This document shows, piece by piece, positions 52,089-60,945 of a DNA stretch of 64,000 nucleotides (position 1 is its first letter; each line of letters opens with the position of its first letter). Made by a program: the position numbers and the translations under genes. This DNA comes from Pseudomonas fluorescens. GTDB taxonomy: Bacteria; Pseudomonadota; Gammaproteobacteria; Pseudomonadales; Pseudomonadaceae. The notes beneath the pieces were generated by a model. The model did not search any database. It saw only the letters and a list, made by a program, of their open reading frames with translations, and had not been told where the DNA came from. The stretch lies in contig NZ_CABVHU010000012.1 of NCBI RefSeq assembly GCF_902497855.1, positions 62,001-126,000 of the forward strand. Reading direction: 5' to 3'.

Positions 52089-54089
52089 ATGAAACCTGTA
52101 TTGCCCCACGCCCAGCTCGACTGGGACGACCAAGGGCTCCCGCGTTCGCGGGTGTTCGACGATGTCTATTTTTCGGACAAGTCGGGCCTTGATGAAACCC
52201 GTTACGTCTTCCTCGAGCAAAACCATCTGCGTGAACGCTTCGCCGCGTTGCCGGTGGGCGGGAGGCTGGTGATCGGTGAGACCGGTTTCGGCACCGGATT
52301 GAATTTTCTCTGCGCCTGGCAGTTGTTCGAACAGCACGCGGTGGCGGGGGCGCGGTTGCATTTCGTGAGTGTCGAAAAGTATCCGCTGAGCCTGCCGGAC
52401 CTGCAGCGGGCGCTAGCTTTGTGGCCCGAGCTCAAACCTTTTGCCGAGCAACTGCTGGCGCAGTATATGGCGATCCATCAAGGCTTCCAGCGGCTGATCC
52501 TGGACAACGGCCGGGTCGTCCTGACCTTGTTGATCGGTGATGCCCTGGAGCAATTGCCGCAGCTGGATGCACAGATCGACGCCTGGTTTCTCGACGGCTT
52601 CGCCCCGGCGAAAAACCCCGACATGTGGACCGCCGAACTGTTCGCCGAGCTGGCGCGCCTGGCCGCGCCAGGCTCGACCCTCAGCACCTTCACCAGCACC
52701 GGGTGGGTGCGCCGGTTGCTGAATGCCGCAGGCTTCAAGATGAAGCGCACCCCAGGCATCGGCCACAAATGGGAGATCCTGCGCGGCACCTTCCTCGGCT
52801 GGCCTGAACACGCCCTGGCTCCCGCCGTTGCCAAACCCTGGTTTGCCCGCCCGGCACCGCTGACCGGCGAGCGTCGGGCGCTGGTGATCGGCGCCGGCCT
52901 GGCCGGTTGCGCGACGGCCGCCAGCCTGGCTGCCCGGGGTTGGCACGTCAGTCTGCTGGAGCGTCACGATGCGCTGGCACAGGAAGCGTCGGGCAATCCC
53001 CAGGGCGTGCTGTATCTCAAGCTTTCGGCCCATGGCACGGCGTTGTCGCAATTGATCGTCAGCGGCTTTGGCTACACCCGACGCTTGCTTGAGCATTTGC
53101 AGCGTGGGGTGGACTGGGACGGTTGTGGCGTCCTGCAACTGGCGTTCAACGCCAAGGAAGCCGAGCGTCAGGCGCAACTGGCGGCGGCGTTTGCCGAGGA
53201 CTTGCTGCACACACTGGATAAAGACCAGGCGCAATCACGCGCCGGTATCGGTCTGCAATGGGGTGGCCTGTTTTATCCCGAAGGTGGTTGGGTGCATCCG
53301 CCAGCCCTGTGCCAATGGCAAGCCGCGCACCGGAACATACGGATCCTGACGCATCACGATGTGCTTGAGCTGCGCCGAACGAATGGCCAGTGGCAAGCGT
53401 GGGATGGCGAAAAATTATTGGCCGAGGCACCCATAGCCGTGCTGGCCGGGGCCGCCGAGATCAAGCGTTTCACCTACAGCAGCGATCTGCCCCTCAAACG
53501 CATTCGCGGGCAGATCACCCGCCTGCCCCAAACAGCCGCCAGCCGGAGTCTGAACACGGTGGTCTGCGCCGAAGGTTACGTCGCGCCGGCACGGCTGGGC
53601 GAACATACCCTGGGTGCCAGTTTTGATTTCAGCAACGATGACCTTACACCGACAGTCGCCGAGCATGCCGGCAACTTGAAGATGCTCGAAGAAATATCCC
53701 ACGACCTGGTGACACGACTCGGCGCGGACACCCTGCAACCGCAAATACTCGAGGGCCGTGCTGCTTTTCGCTGCACCAGCCCGGACTACCTGCCCATTGT
53801 CGGCCCGCTGGCTGACGGGCAGGCGTTTGCCGACGCCTACGGTGCCTTGGGCAAGGATGCCCGCAAAATCCCGGACACCCCTTGCCCATGGCTGGACGGC
53901 TTGTATGTCAACAGTGGCCACGGTTCGCGAGGGTTGATTACCGCCCCCCTGGCGGGCGAGTTGCTGGCCGCCTGGCTCGATGATGAACCCCTGCCACTGC
54001 CCAGGGCCGTGGCCGAGGCTTGTCATCCCAATCGCTTCGCCTTGCGTCGATTGATTCGAGGTAAAGCCCAGCCGCTCAATCCAGGATAA
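52089..54089 (+). CDS. mnmC: Bifunctional tRNA-modifying enzyme MnmC
   Basis: 666-residue enzyme that finishes mnm5(s2)U34 in tRNA. The N-terminal SAM-dependent methyltransferase (about 1-240) has GETGFGTGLNF and the LDGFAPAKNPDMW motif. The C-terminal FAD oxidoreductase (about 260-640) has VIGAGLAGCATAASLAARGW and the C-terminal NSGHGSRGLITAPLAGE. Intact and of normal length. Its 3' end overlaps the convergent NEL-effector gene by 14 bases. Confidence 0.96.
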   Translation: MKPVLPHAQLDWDDQGLPRSRVFDDVYFSDKSGLDETRYVFLEQNHLRERFAALPVGGRLVIGETGFGTGLNFLCAWQLFEQHAVAGARLHFVSVEKYPLSLPDLQRALALWPELKPFAEQLLAQYMAIHQGFQRLILDNGRVVLTLLIGDALEQLPQLDAQIDAWFLDGFAPAKNPDMWTAELFAELARLAAPGSTLSTFTSTGWVRRLLNAAGFKMKRTPGIGHKWEILRGTFLGWPEHALAPAVAKPWFARPAPLTGERRALVIGAGLAGCATAASLAARGWHVSLLERHDALAQEASGNPQGVLYLKLSAHGTALSQLIVSGFGYTRRLLEHLQRGVDWDGCGVLQLAFNAKEAERQAQLAAAFAEDLLHTLDKDQAQSRAGIGLQWGGLFYPEGGWVHPPALCQWQAAHRNIRILTHHDVLELRRTNGQWQAWDGEKLLAEAPIAVLAGAAEIKRFTYSSDLPLKRIRGQITRLPQTAASRSLNTVVCAEGYVAPARLGEHTLGASFDFSNDDLTPTVAEHAGNLKMLEEISHDLVTRLGADTLQPQILEGRAAFRCTSPDYLPIVGPLADGQAFADAYGALGKDARKIPDTPCPWLDGLYVNSGHGSRGLITAPLAGELLAAWLDDEPLPLPRAVAEACHPNRFALRRLIRGKAQPLNPG

Positions 54090-57000
54090 AACAGGTCTTC
54101 GCCTCCTCGGCCTTGATGGCTTCCTCTGTCAGCTTTTTCAACAGGCCGTTTTCAGCCTGCTGCTGCTCGGCCGCGATGCCATCGATCTGCGGGCGATATT
54201 GCGCGCCAAGCGTGACCTCGGTAGCAAACGCCGTCTCCAACCGCGTGTAGAAAGGCGCGACAAGGTCGTTGAATTGTTGACCATGATGCTCGCGCAAAAA
54301 ATCGCCCCAGAATGTGCGGTTGCTTATGTAATCGAGAAGTTCGGGGGAAGCTTCTGCGGCTATGACCCGGTCGTACGCAACGTCCAGGTCTTCGGAGGTT
54401 ACGCCGCTAGCCGAAGCAAACCGCATATGGCGGGGCTGGCCGACAAGGTCGAGTTTTTCCGCCAGGCCGCTGCGATAGGCTAATTCCACTTCAACCGGAT
54501 CGAGCTTGGAATTGGCCTTGACCCGTTCCCGAGCGACCTTGGCAAGGTAATCCAGGCGGAACAGACGTCGTCCCAGGCTCAACAAGCGAGCCGCCTGATC
54601 GTGAGTGTTGACGGACTGGCGAACCACAGTGTCGATATCGACTGCCACCTCCAGATTACTGAAAATCGTCGCCGCAGCATCATCGCAATTGGCTTTCACC
54701 GCCAGCGACAGCAACTGATCGCGTAACGCCGAGTCGGTCTGCATCGCCCCAATCACACGCCAGACCCGGCGAGTCATGTCTTCGCGCACAAAGCGGCTAT
54801 CCGCCGTGCGTCCAACCTCTGCCAGCAATTCAAAAAAACCCTTCGACCCGGGTTCGTTCTTCAACGCGATCCAGGTGCGATTGCGACCGGCATAGCTTGT
54901 CTCATCCGCTCGAGGCATCCAGAGGTCTCGAGCTACTTGATCATCGATCACTGCCGCATTGTTCAGGAAACCCATACCGACGCCTGTGCTGGCACGGTAG
55001 GCTTGCAGCTTTGCCTGGCTCGCCGTGGACAACGGGTTATGCCGCAGGTTGACCGTTTGAGCGAATCGTTTCGGGACATCGAACAGCCAGGCCGGCAACT
55101 CCCGAATCTCGTTGCCGTTCAGGTCCACCTTGTCCAGATTCGGCAATAGGGAAAGCCCCACAGGCAATTCCGTGGCGAAGGTATCGCTCAGGAACAACGA
55201 GCGCAGATGGAACATTTTGCTGACATCGGGGGTGGCCCCCAGTCGATTGCCGCTGAGCTCAAGCGTGCGTAAATTGCGCAGGTCGGCCAGCTTGCGCAAC
55301 GTGTGTTCGGTCAGCGCCAGTTGATTGCCGTTCAGACTCAAGTGCTGAAGGTCGGGCATGTGCGACAGCACTTCAGGCAAGCGTGTCAGCCGATTACGGT
55401 CCAGCTTCAGACTGACTAGCCCCTTGAACGGTTTGAGGAAGTACGCCAGCTCATCGCCGGCCTCCATGTCCTTGATGGAAAGGCTGCGGACATGGGCAAC
55501 ATCCTCCTCGGTCAGTGTCGGCAGCTGCCCCACGGGGGTGCGCTCCAGCTTGAGCGAGGTCACCGGCTGACCGTGTGGCAATCCGGGGGGTGATACCCGA
55601 CGCCAGCAGTTTTCGATGGCGTTGGCCACCTGGCGACGGCTGACACGCAGATCGTTGAGCGGCCCCAGCTTCTTCATTTGCGCCTCATCGTCGCGCCAGG
55701 TGCGCAGCACCCCGCTCAGTGTCTTAAGCTGTTGTTCAAGCGCCTCGATTCGATTAACCCGCGCCATTTCGGTACTGCCGGCTTCGTCGAGCAAGGATGA
55801 AACCTGGGCAGCAGTGAACAGCGGATACAGCTTTTTGACTTTGCGAATCAAGCCTTTGGCATGGGAACCCACAGCGGGTGGGTCTGCCTGGACACAGCTG
55901 CGAAGGTGTTCCGGTGCTTCACTGGGCTCATCCCGCAGCACTCGACCGGTGCGTTCCGGATTGCCGGTGGCGGCCGCCGACAGACGTTGTCGTAGCGTGG
56001 GCACATCGACGGTGGCGGTTCCGGAGAGACCCATGCGGGTGCGCCGGGCTGCGGGCAAGGCATGGAATATCGACGCCATGAGCGTTTCGCTGGTTTGAGT
56101 GGTTTGCAAAGTGCCACTGCCTCGGGTGACCTGATAGCCGGTGGACGTCTTGACGATCACCCCGCTCAACGGCGCATCGACTTTACCCACACTGTCCAGC
56201 AAGGTGCCGGTGGGTAAGCCCTGGCGCAGTTCCAGCCGATAACCGTCGTCCCAGCCTTGCACCCGATCCATCAGCCTGAGGGCCAGGGTATCGGTGTCGG
56301 CATTGGCCAGTTGCGGTAGATGCAAACCCGTCAGCGCACGGTCGAGCCTTATCGCGGACTGCGCTTGCGCGACCTGCTGCGCCAACCCCATGCCCGGAAA
56401 TCTGCGGTCACGAAGAAAACTGCGGTCCCTGCCGGAGGCGCTATCCAGCAGCTCCTGACACACTCGGATGGGCACGTCGGCGGCGTATTCACGCAGTGTC
56501 GCCACATCGCCGGTCGCCTCGCCATCATAGGTTTTATAGAGCCACTCCAGCAGCGGCCGGCGATCACTGTTCAAGGTGCCGGCGATTTTAGTCGCCAGCA
56601 GCCCTGGCTTCGACCCGGTCGTCGTGGAACCGACGATCGCTGCGACTTCTTTTGCGTCGAGGCCACCGATGACGGTATCAAGCAGCTGTCCCGCGCTCAG
56701 CTGCGCCTGAGACACCTGCACAGGCTTGACGTCCTCACCACGCGGCACCGTCTTCGGGAAGCGGGATACGACCAGATTTTTTTCATCGCGCACTTCAATG
56801 AAGCGCTTTGCGGACCAGCCGGGCAGCCGGGGCAGTGTATGCAGTTGCTCTTGTACAAAATCCGTATTCGCGGTCTCTCCCCGTTCCATTGCCGCGATCA
56901 GGTCGGTGATGCGCCGGTTCAGCCTGAAGCGCTCGATACAATCATTAAGCCGCTGCGGCAGCTTGTGGTTGCTTTCATGCAGTCGGTACAGCTCGGCAGG

Positions 57001-58875
57001 CGTGATCCCGGTGATGTCGGCCGCGTGCGACAGCTCGTCATGGGAGAAACTGCTCAAACGTGGCGCCGTTCGTTTCAATGCATATCCGTTGTCGGGCCAT
57101 TCATGCGCATGCTCATGGACATGTCGCCAGCCACCTTCGACGTTTTGCTCGATGGCAGGCTCGAATGCATCCTGGCGCACGGGATGCTTTATCTGCCACG
57201 CTTGTTTCGCAACATTGTGGGAGACGCGGTAGGCCGCATCATCCATGACGATTGAGCTGTGTTCGCCGTCCTTGTAGATCCCCTGCGCATCAGGCAGCAA
57301 CGTTTCTGGCAATGGGGAGGTCTGCTTATAGGGTCGAAGGTCGGGTTTCCACAGTTTTGACGTGCCATCAGCGCGGGTCACCGCTTCGAAGCCGTCAAAA
57401 AACGCCGCCTGCTCTTTCACACCACGACGGAAGGCGGCCGACGCCAGCTTGCCGCCCGCCGCAAATGCCGCCATCTGCGCAACGTTTTCGACAACATTGA
57501 GCACATGCGACAACGCCTTGTTCCGCTCGCCGTGCGTCCAGTCCTCCACCCCTTCATACACCTCGCTGACGATGTCGATGACAGCGACAGCGGCCATCAA
57601 TTGACCCAGCACCGGCACGAAAAATGAGGCAGCGTTCAACAACAACAGGCCTCCATCGAGCAATCTCTGAATGGTTTTCTGCCGCTGAGCCTCATCGACG
57701 TCTGCGGTCGGGACCGCGAGGACTCGCGCATCCCGTTGGGTTTTGCTGATAAAAGCGCCAAAGAAAAAATCGGCAAGGCACGCCGCTGGCGTAGCGGTCA
57801 GCGTGCCCAGGATCTTGTCTTCGTCAAACGCGCTGAAAAAATCGGTTTGATCATGGCCGGGAAGGAATTGGCCGGCGAAGAATGTTCTGTAGCTTTTGAT
57901 TTGCAGCTGCAGTGCAAGGTAGGACTTGAAGTCATCCAGGGAGGCGTACTCATACAACGGCCGCCCGGGGTCGTTCGGCAGGTAAACCACGCACTTGGCT
58001 TGCGGCTCGGTGTCGATAGAGGCGTTAGTGAATATCAGCGCCCCACAGACGCAGGCGTCATGAATCATCAAGCCTTGCCAGATCACCGGTTTGCCGTCGA
58101 AAACCGCGTCCTTGGTTTGTGCTGCCGGGAGATCCTGTGCGATCACGCTCAGCAGCATCGGGTAAACAGCGGCACCAATGTGCTTTTTCAAGTAAGCGAT
58201 GTGTACCGCGACTTGCAAATCCAGCAACTTCAAACGCCGGATGTCAGCGCCGGAGGCACGATTGGCGTCAGGCCCGTTCGGTAATGCCATCGTCGTGGCG
58301 ATGTGTTGCTGATAGCGGGCGCCGAGGTCGAGTTTGCGACAGAGCGTCGCGAATTTCGTCGGGGTCATTGCAGTACCCGACTGGGGTTGCGCATCGATCC
58401 GAATCAATGAGTCTTCAGGAAGACCGCCACTTTGAGCTTCGCCGGAGGTGAAGTTCTCCATGGCCGCGTGCAGCAGGCTCCGAGACGAAACAGTTTCCAT
58501 TACTCGGTAGTCGGTCGGGAACAGTCCTGTTGCCGGGATCGTTTTCTTGATGATGTCCAGGGTGTCGCGCTCAACATCGAAATCGACCGTCCATTTCTCC
58601 TTGAGCACGCGGGTGAGCTGTTCCTTGCAGAACACATCCAGCGGCTTGAGCGCTTCGAGTACCGCTGCGGCCTTGGCGTAGGTCAGTTCGCGCTGTTCGA
58701 ACGATGCTTTCAAAGCCTGGACGACAGTCAGATCGGCGCCGGCCAACCAGTCGGGCATGGACTGCTGCAGAACCTGCGCCTTGTCCAGGTCAGCGGTATG
58801 TTCCACCAACGCTTCGGTGCGCTGCGCGGGCGTAAATGGCACGACCGAAGGCGTTACCTTGGGTGTAGATGACAT
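54076..58875 (-). CDS. Large LRR/NEL-type E3 ubiquitin ligase-like effector (DUF6543)
   Basis: 1599-residue protein with no signal peptide. A DUF6543/dermonecrotic-toxin-like N-terminal half contains a hydrophobic helix pair at about 405-440. Leucine-rich repeats at about 1145-1265 include LKLDRNRLTRLPEVL, LSLNGNQLALT and LELSGNRLGATP. The C-terminal NEL-like domain (about 1290-1590) carries a candidate catalytic Cys1397 in VKANCDDAAATIF, the CxD pattern of IpaH/SspH ligases. Such proteins are usually delivered to eukaryotic cells. ATG 58875 has AAGGA eight bases upstream; an earlier in-frame start at 58974 lacks one. It sits between mnmC and the NAGGN genes, a site not occupied by it in P. 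aeruginosa as I recall. The terminus TCFILD is not a CaaX box because of the final Asp. Confidence 0.87.
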   Translation of the reverse strand: MSSTPKVTPSVVPFTPAQRTEALVEHTADLDKAQVLQQSMPDWLAGADLTVVQALKASFEQRELTYAKAAAVLEALKPLDVFCKEQLTRVLKEKWTVDFDVERDTLDIIKKTIPATGLFPTDYRVMETVSSRSLLHAAMENFTSGEAQSGGLPEDSLIRIDAQPQSGTAMTPTKFATLCRKLDLGARYQQHIATTMALPNGPDANRASGADIRRLKLLDLQVAVHIAYLKKHIGAAVYPMLLSVIAQDLPAAQTKDAVFDGKPVIWQGLMIHDACVCGALIFTNASIDTEPQAKCVVYLPNDPGRPLYEYASLDDFKSYLALQLQIKSYRTFFAGQFLPGHDQTDFFSAFDEDKILGTLTATPAACLADFFFGAFISKTQRDARVLAVPTADVDEAQRQKTIQRLLDGGLLLLNAASFFVPVLGQLMAAVAVIDIVSEVYEGVEDWTHGERNKALSHVLNVVENVAQMAAFAAGGKLASAAFRRGVKEQAAFFDGFEAVTRADGTSKLWKPDLRPYKQTSPLPETLLPDAQGIYKDGEHSSIVMDDAAYRVSHNVAKQAWQIKHPVRQDAFEPAIEQNVEGGWRHVHEHAHEWPDNGYALKRTAPRLSSFSHDELSHAADITGITPAELYRLHESNHKLPQRLNDCIERFRLNRRITDLIAAMERGETANTDFVQEQLHTLPRLPGWSAKRFIEVRDEKNLVVSRFPKTVPRGEDVKPVQVSQAQLSAGQLLDTVIGGLDAKEVAAIVGSTTTGSKPGLLATKIAGTLNSDRRPLLEWLYKTYDGEATGDVATLREYAADVPIRVCQELLDSASGRDRSFLRDRRFPGMGLAQQVAQAQSAIRLDRALTGLHLPQLANADTDTLALRLMDRVQGWDDGYRLELRQGLPTGTLLDSVGKVDAPLSGVIVKTSTGYQVTRGSGTLQTTQTSETLMASIFHALPAARRTRMGLSGTATVDVPTLRQRLSAAATGNPERTGRVLRDEPSEAPEHLRSCVQADPPAVGSHAKGLIRKVKKLYPLFTAAQVSSLLDEAGSTEMARVNRIEALEQQLKTLSGVLRTWRDDEAQMKKLGPLNDLRVSRRQVANAIENCWRRVSPPGLPHGQPVTSLKLERTPVGQLPTLTEEDVAHVRSLSIKDMEAGDELAYFLKPFKGLVSLKLDRNRLTRLPEVLSHMPDLQHLSLNGNQLALTEHTLRKLADLRNLRTLELSGNRLGATPDVSKMFHLRSLFLSDTFATELPVGLSLLPNLDKVDLNGNEIRELPAWLFDVPKRFAQTVNLRHNPLSTASQAKLQAYRASTGVGMGFLNNAAVIDDQVARDLWMPRADETSYAGRNRTWIALKNEPGSKGFFELLAEVGRTADSRFVREDMTRRVWRVIGAMQTDSALRDQLLSLAVKANCDDAAATIFSNLEVAVDIDTVVRQSVNTHDQAARLLSLGRRLFRLDYLAKVARERVKANSKLDPVEVELAYRSGLAEKLDLVGQPRHMRFASASGVTSEDLDVAYDRVIAAEASPELLDYISNRTFWGDFLREHHGQQFNDLVAPFYTRLETAFATEVTLGAQYRPQIDGIAAEQQQAENGLLKKLTEEAIKAEEAKTCFILD

Positions 58876-59169
58876 GAGCAATATCCTTATTGCATTCAGA
58901 TGCGTCCATTCTGGTGCGTTGGAAAAGCAAATGATAATTCGGATATCGGGTCGGATTTCAGGGTATCCGAACAACTACTCCTATGGATCGCAGCACTATT
59001 TACCACCACTCCGATTCACGGTTCTGTTATCCGCCATTCGTCCGGGAACTCCCTCTTATAACTTATCGATCTAAAACTACCGGTAATCACACGGGTCAGT
59101 TTCTGAGTACCCGCATTTTTTGCGTGGTATCGCTTGACCCTCCCCAACGGAAAAACCGGTAAGGACTTT

Positions 59170-60942
59170 ATGTGCGGATTAGCTGGCGAGTTACGCTTTG
59201 ATCATCAACCTGCGGACCTTGCAGCCGTTGAACGAATCACCCATCACCTGGCCCCTCGCGGCCCTGACGCATGGGGCTTCCAGGCCCAAGGGCCGATAGC
59301 CCTGGGCCATCGGCGCCTGAAAATCATGGACCTGTCGGACGGCTCGGCGCAGCCGATGGTCGACAACCAACTGGGCTTGTCCTTGGCCTTCAACGGCGCC
59401 ATCTACAACTACCCGGAACTGCGAACCGAGCTGGAAAGCCTGGGCTACGCCTTCTATTCCGGCGGTGACACCGAAGTGCTGCTCAAGGGCTATCACGCCT
59501 GGGGCGAAGCATTGCTGCCCAAGCTCAATGGCATGTTCGCCTTCGCCATCTGGGAGCGCGATGCCAAACGCCTGTTCATCGCCCGTGACCGTCTGGGCGT
59601 GAAGCCGCTGTACCTGTCGCGCACCGGCCAACGCCTGCGCTTCGCCTCGTCCCTGCCGGCGTTGCTCAAGGGCGGCGACATCAACCCGATCCTCGATCCG
59701 GTGGCGCTCAACCATTATCTGAACTTCCACGCCGTGGTCCCGGCGCCGCGCACCTTGCTGGCGGGCATCGAAAAACTGCCACCGGCGACCTGGATGCGCA
59801 TCGAAGCGGACGGTACCACCGAGCAGAAAACCTGGTGGACCCTGCCTTACGGCCCCCACGCCGACGAGATGGACCTGACCCTCGAAGACTGGCGCGACCG
59901 GGTGCTCGACAGCACCCGCGATGCGGTGGCGATCCGTCAACGGGCGGCGGTCGATGTCGGCGTGCTGCTGTCCGGCGGTGTCGATTCGAGCATGCTGGTC
60001 GGGCTGTTGCGGGAAGTCGGCGTGGAAAACCTGTCGACCTTTTCCATCGGTTTCCAGGATGCCGGCGGCGAGCGCGGCGACGAGTTCCAGTATTCGGACC
60101 TGATCGCCAAGCACTACAACACGCAGCACCATCAACTGCGCATCGACGAAAAAGAGATCATCGAGCAACTGCCCGCAGCGTTCCGTGCGATGAGCGAGCC
60201 GATGGTCAGCCACGACTGCATCGCCTTCTACCTGTTGTCCAGGGAAGTGGCCAAGCACTGCAAGGTGGTGCAGAGCGGCCAGGGCGCAGACGAACTGTTT
60301 GCCGGTTACCACTGGTATCCGCAAGTCGACGGCGCCGCCGATCCATACGCCGCCTATCGCGATGCGTTTTTCGACCGCAGCTACGACGACTACGCCGCCA
60401 CCGTGCAGCCGAAATGGTTGACCGCCAATGACGCTGCGGGTGACTTCGTCAAAGAACATTTCGCCCAGCCCGGCGCTGATGCAGCGGTGGACAAGGCCTT
60501 GCGCCTGGACAGCACGGTGATGCTGGTGGACGACCCGGTCAAACGCGTCGACAACATGACCATGGCCTGGGGCCTGGAAGCGCGCACGCCGTTCCTCGAC
60601 TACCGCCTGGTGGAATTGTCGGCCCGGGTGCCGGGCAAATTCAAATTGCCGGACGGCGGCAAGCAAGTCTTGAAGGAAGCGGCGCGGCTGGTGATTCCCA
60701 GTGAAGTAATCGACCGCAAAAAAGGTTATTTCCCGGTCCCTGGCCTGAAGCACTTGCAGGGCGACACGCTGAACTGGGTGCGTGAACTGCTGCTCGATCC
60801 CAGCCAGGATCGCGGCCTGTTCAAGCCGCAGATGCTCGATCGCCTGCTAACCGATCCGCAAGGACAGTTGACCCCGTTGCGCGGCTCCAAGCTGTGGCAA
60901 TTGGCGGCCCTGAACCTGTGGCTCAGTGAACAAGGAATCTGA
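59170..60942 (+). CDS. asnO: N-acetylglutaminylglutamine amidotransferase (AsnB-like)
   Basis: 590-residue glutamine-dependent amidotransferase that amidates NAGG to the osmolyte NAGGN. The mature N-terminal Cys2 (MCGLAGEL) is the glutaminase nucleophile. RGPDAWG and the asparagine-synthase PPi loop LLSGGVDSSMLVGLL near residue 267 are intact. ATG 59170 exposes Cys2 directly; the longer in-frame start at 59134 would bury it and is rejected. Three bases separate it from the synthetase gene. It corresponds to PA3459, osmotically induced in P. aeruginosa. Confidence 0.95.
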   Translation: MCGLAGELRFDHQPADLAAVERITHHLAPRGPDAWGFQAQGPIALGHRRLKIMDLSDGSAQPMVDNQLGLSLAFNGAIYNYPELRTELESLGYAFYSGGDTEVLLKGYHAWGEALLPKLNGMFAFAIWERDAKRLFIARDRLGVKPLYLSRTGQRLRFASSLPALLKGGDINPILDPVALNHYLNFHAVVPAPRTLLAGIEKLPPATWMRIEADGTTEQKTWWTLPYGPHADEMDLTLEDWRDRVLDSTRDAVAIRQRAAVDVGVLLSGGVDSSMLVGLLREVGVENLSTFSIGFQDAGGERGDEFQYSDLIAKHYNTQHHQLRIDEKEIIEQLPAAFRAMSEPMVSHDCIAFYLLSREVAKHCKVVQSGQGADELFAGYHWYPQVDGAADPYAAYRDAFFDRSYDDYAATVQPKWLTANDAAGDFVKEHFAQPGADAAVDKALRLDSTVMLVDDPVKRVDNMTMAWGLEARTPFLDYRLVELSARVPGKFKLPDGGKQVLKEAARLVIPSEVIDRKKGYFPVPGLKHLQGDTLNWVRELLLDPSQDRGLFKPQMLDRLLTDPQGQLTPLRGSKLWQLAALNLWLSEQGI

Positions 60943-60945
60943 TCG

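Noticed and set aside
54076..54100. C-terminal TCFILD of the NEL effector as a CaaX prenylation box
   Set aside because: A CaaX signal needs Cys at the fourth position from the end. Here an extra Asp follows, so the Cys is fifth from the end.
59046..59075. AlgU (sigma-22) promoter GAACTC...TCTAA for the NAGGN operon
   Set aside because: The spacing is 18 bases instead of 16-17 and both boxes deviate from GAACTT/TCTGA; not strong enough to call.
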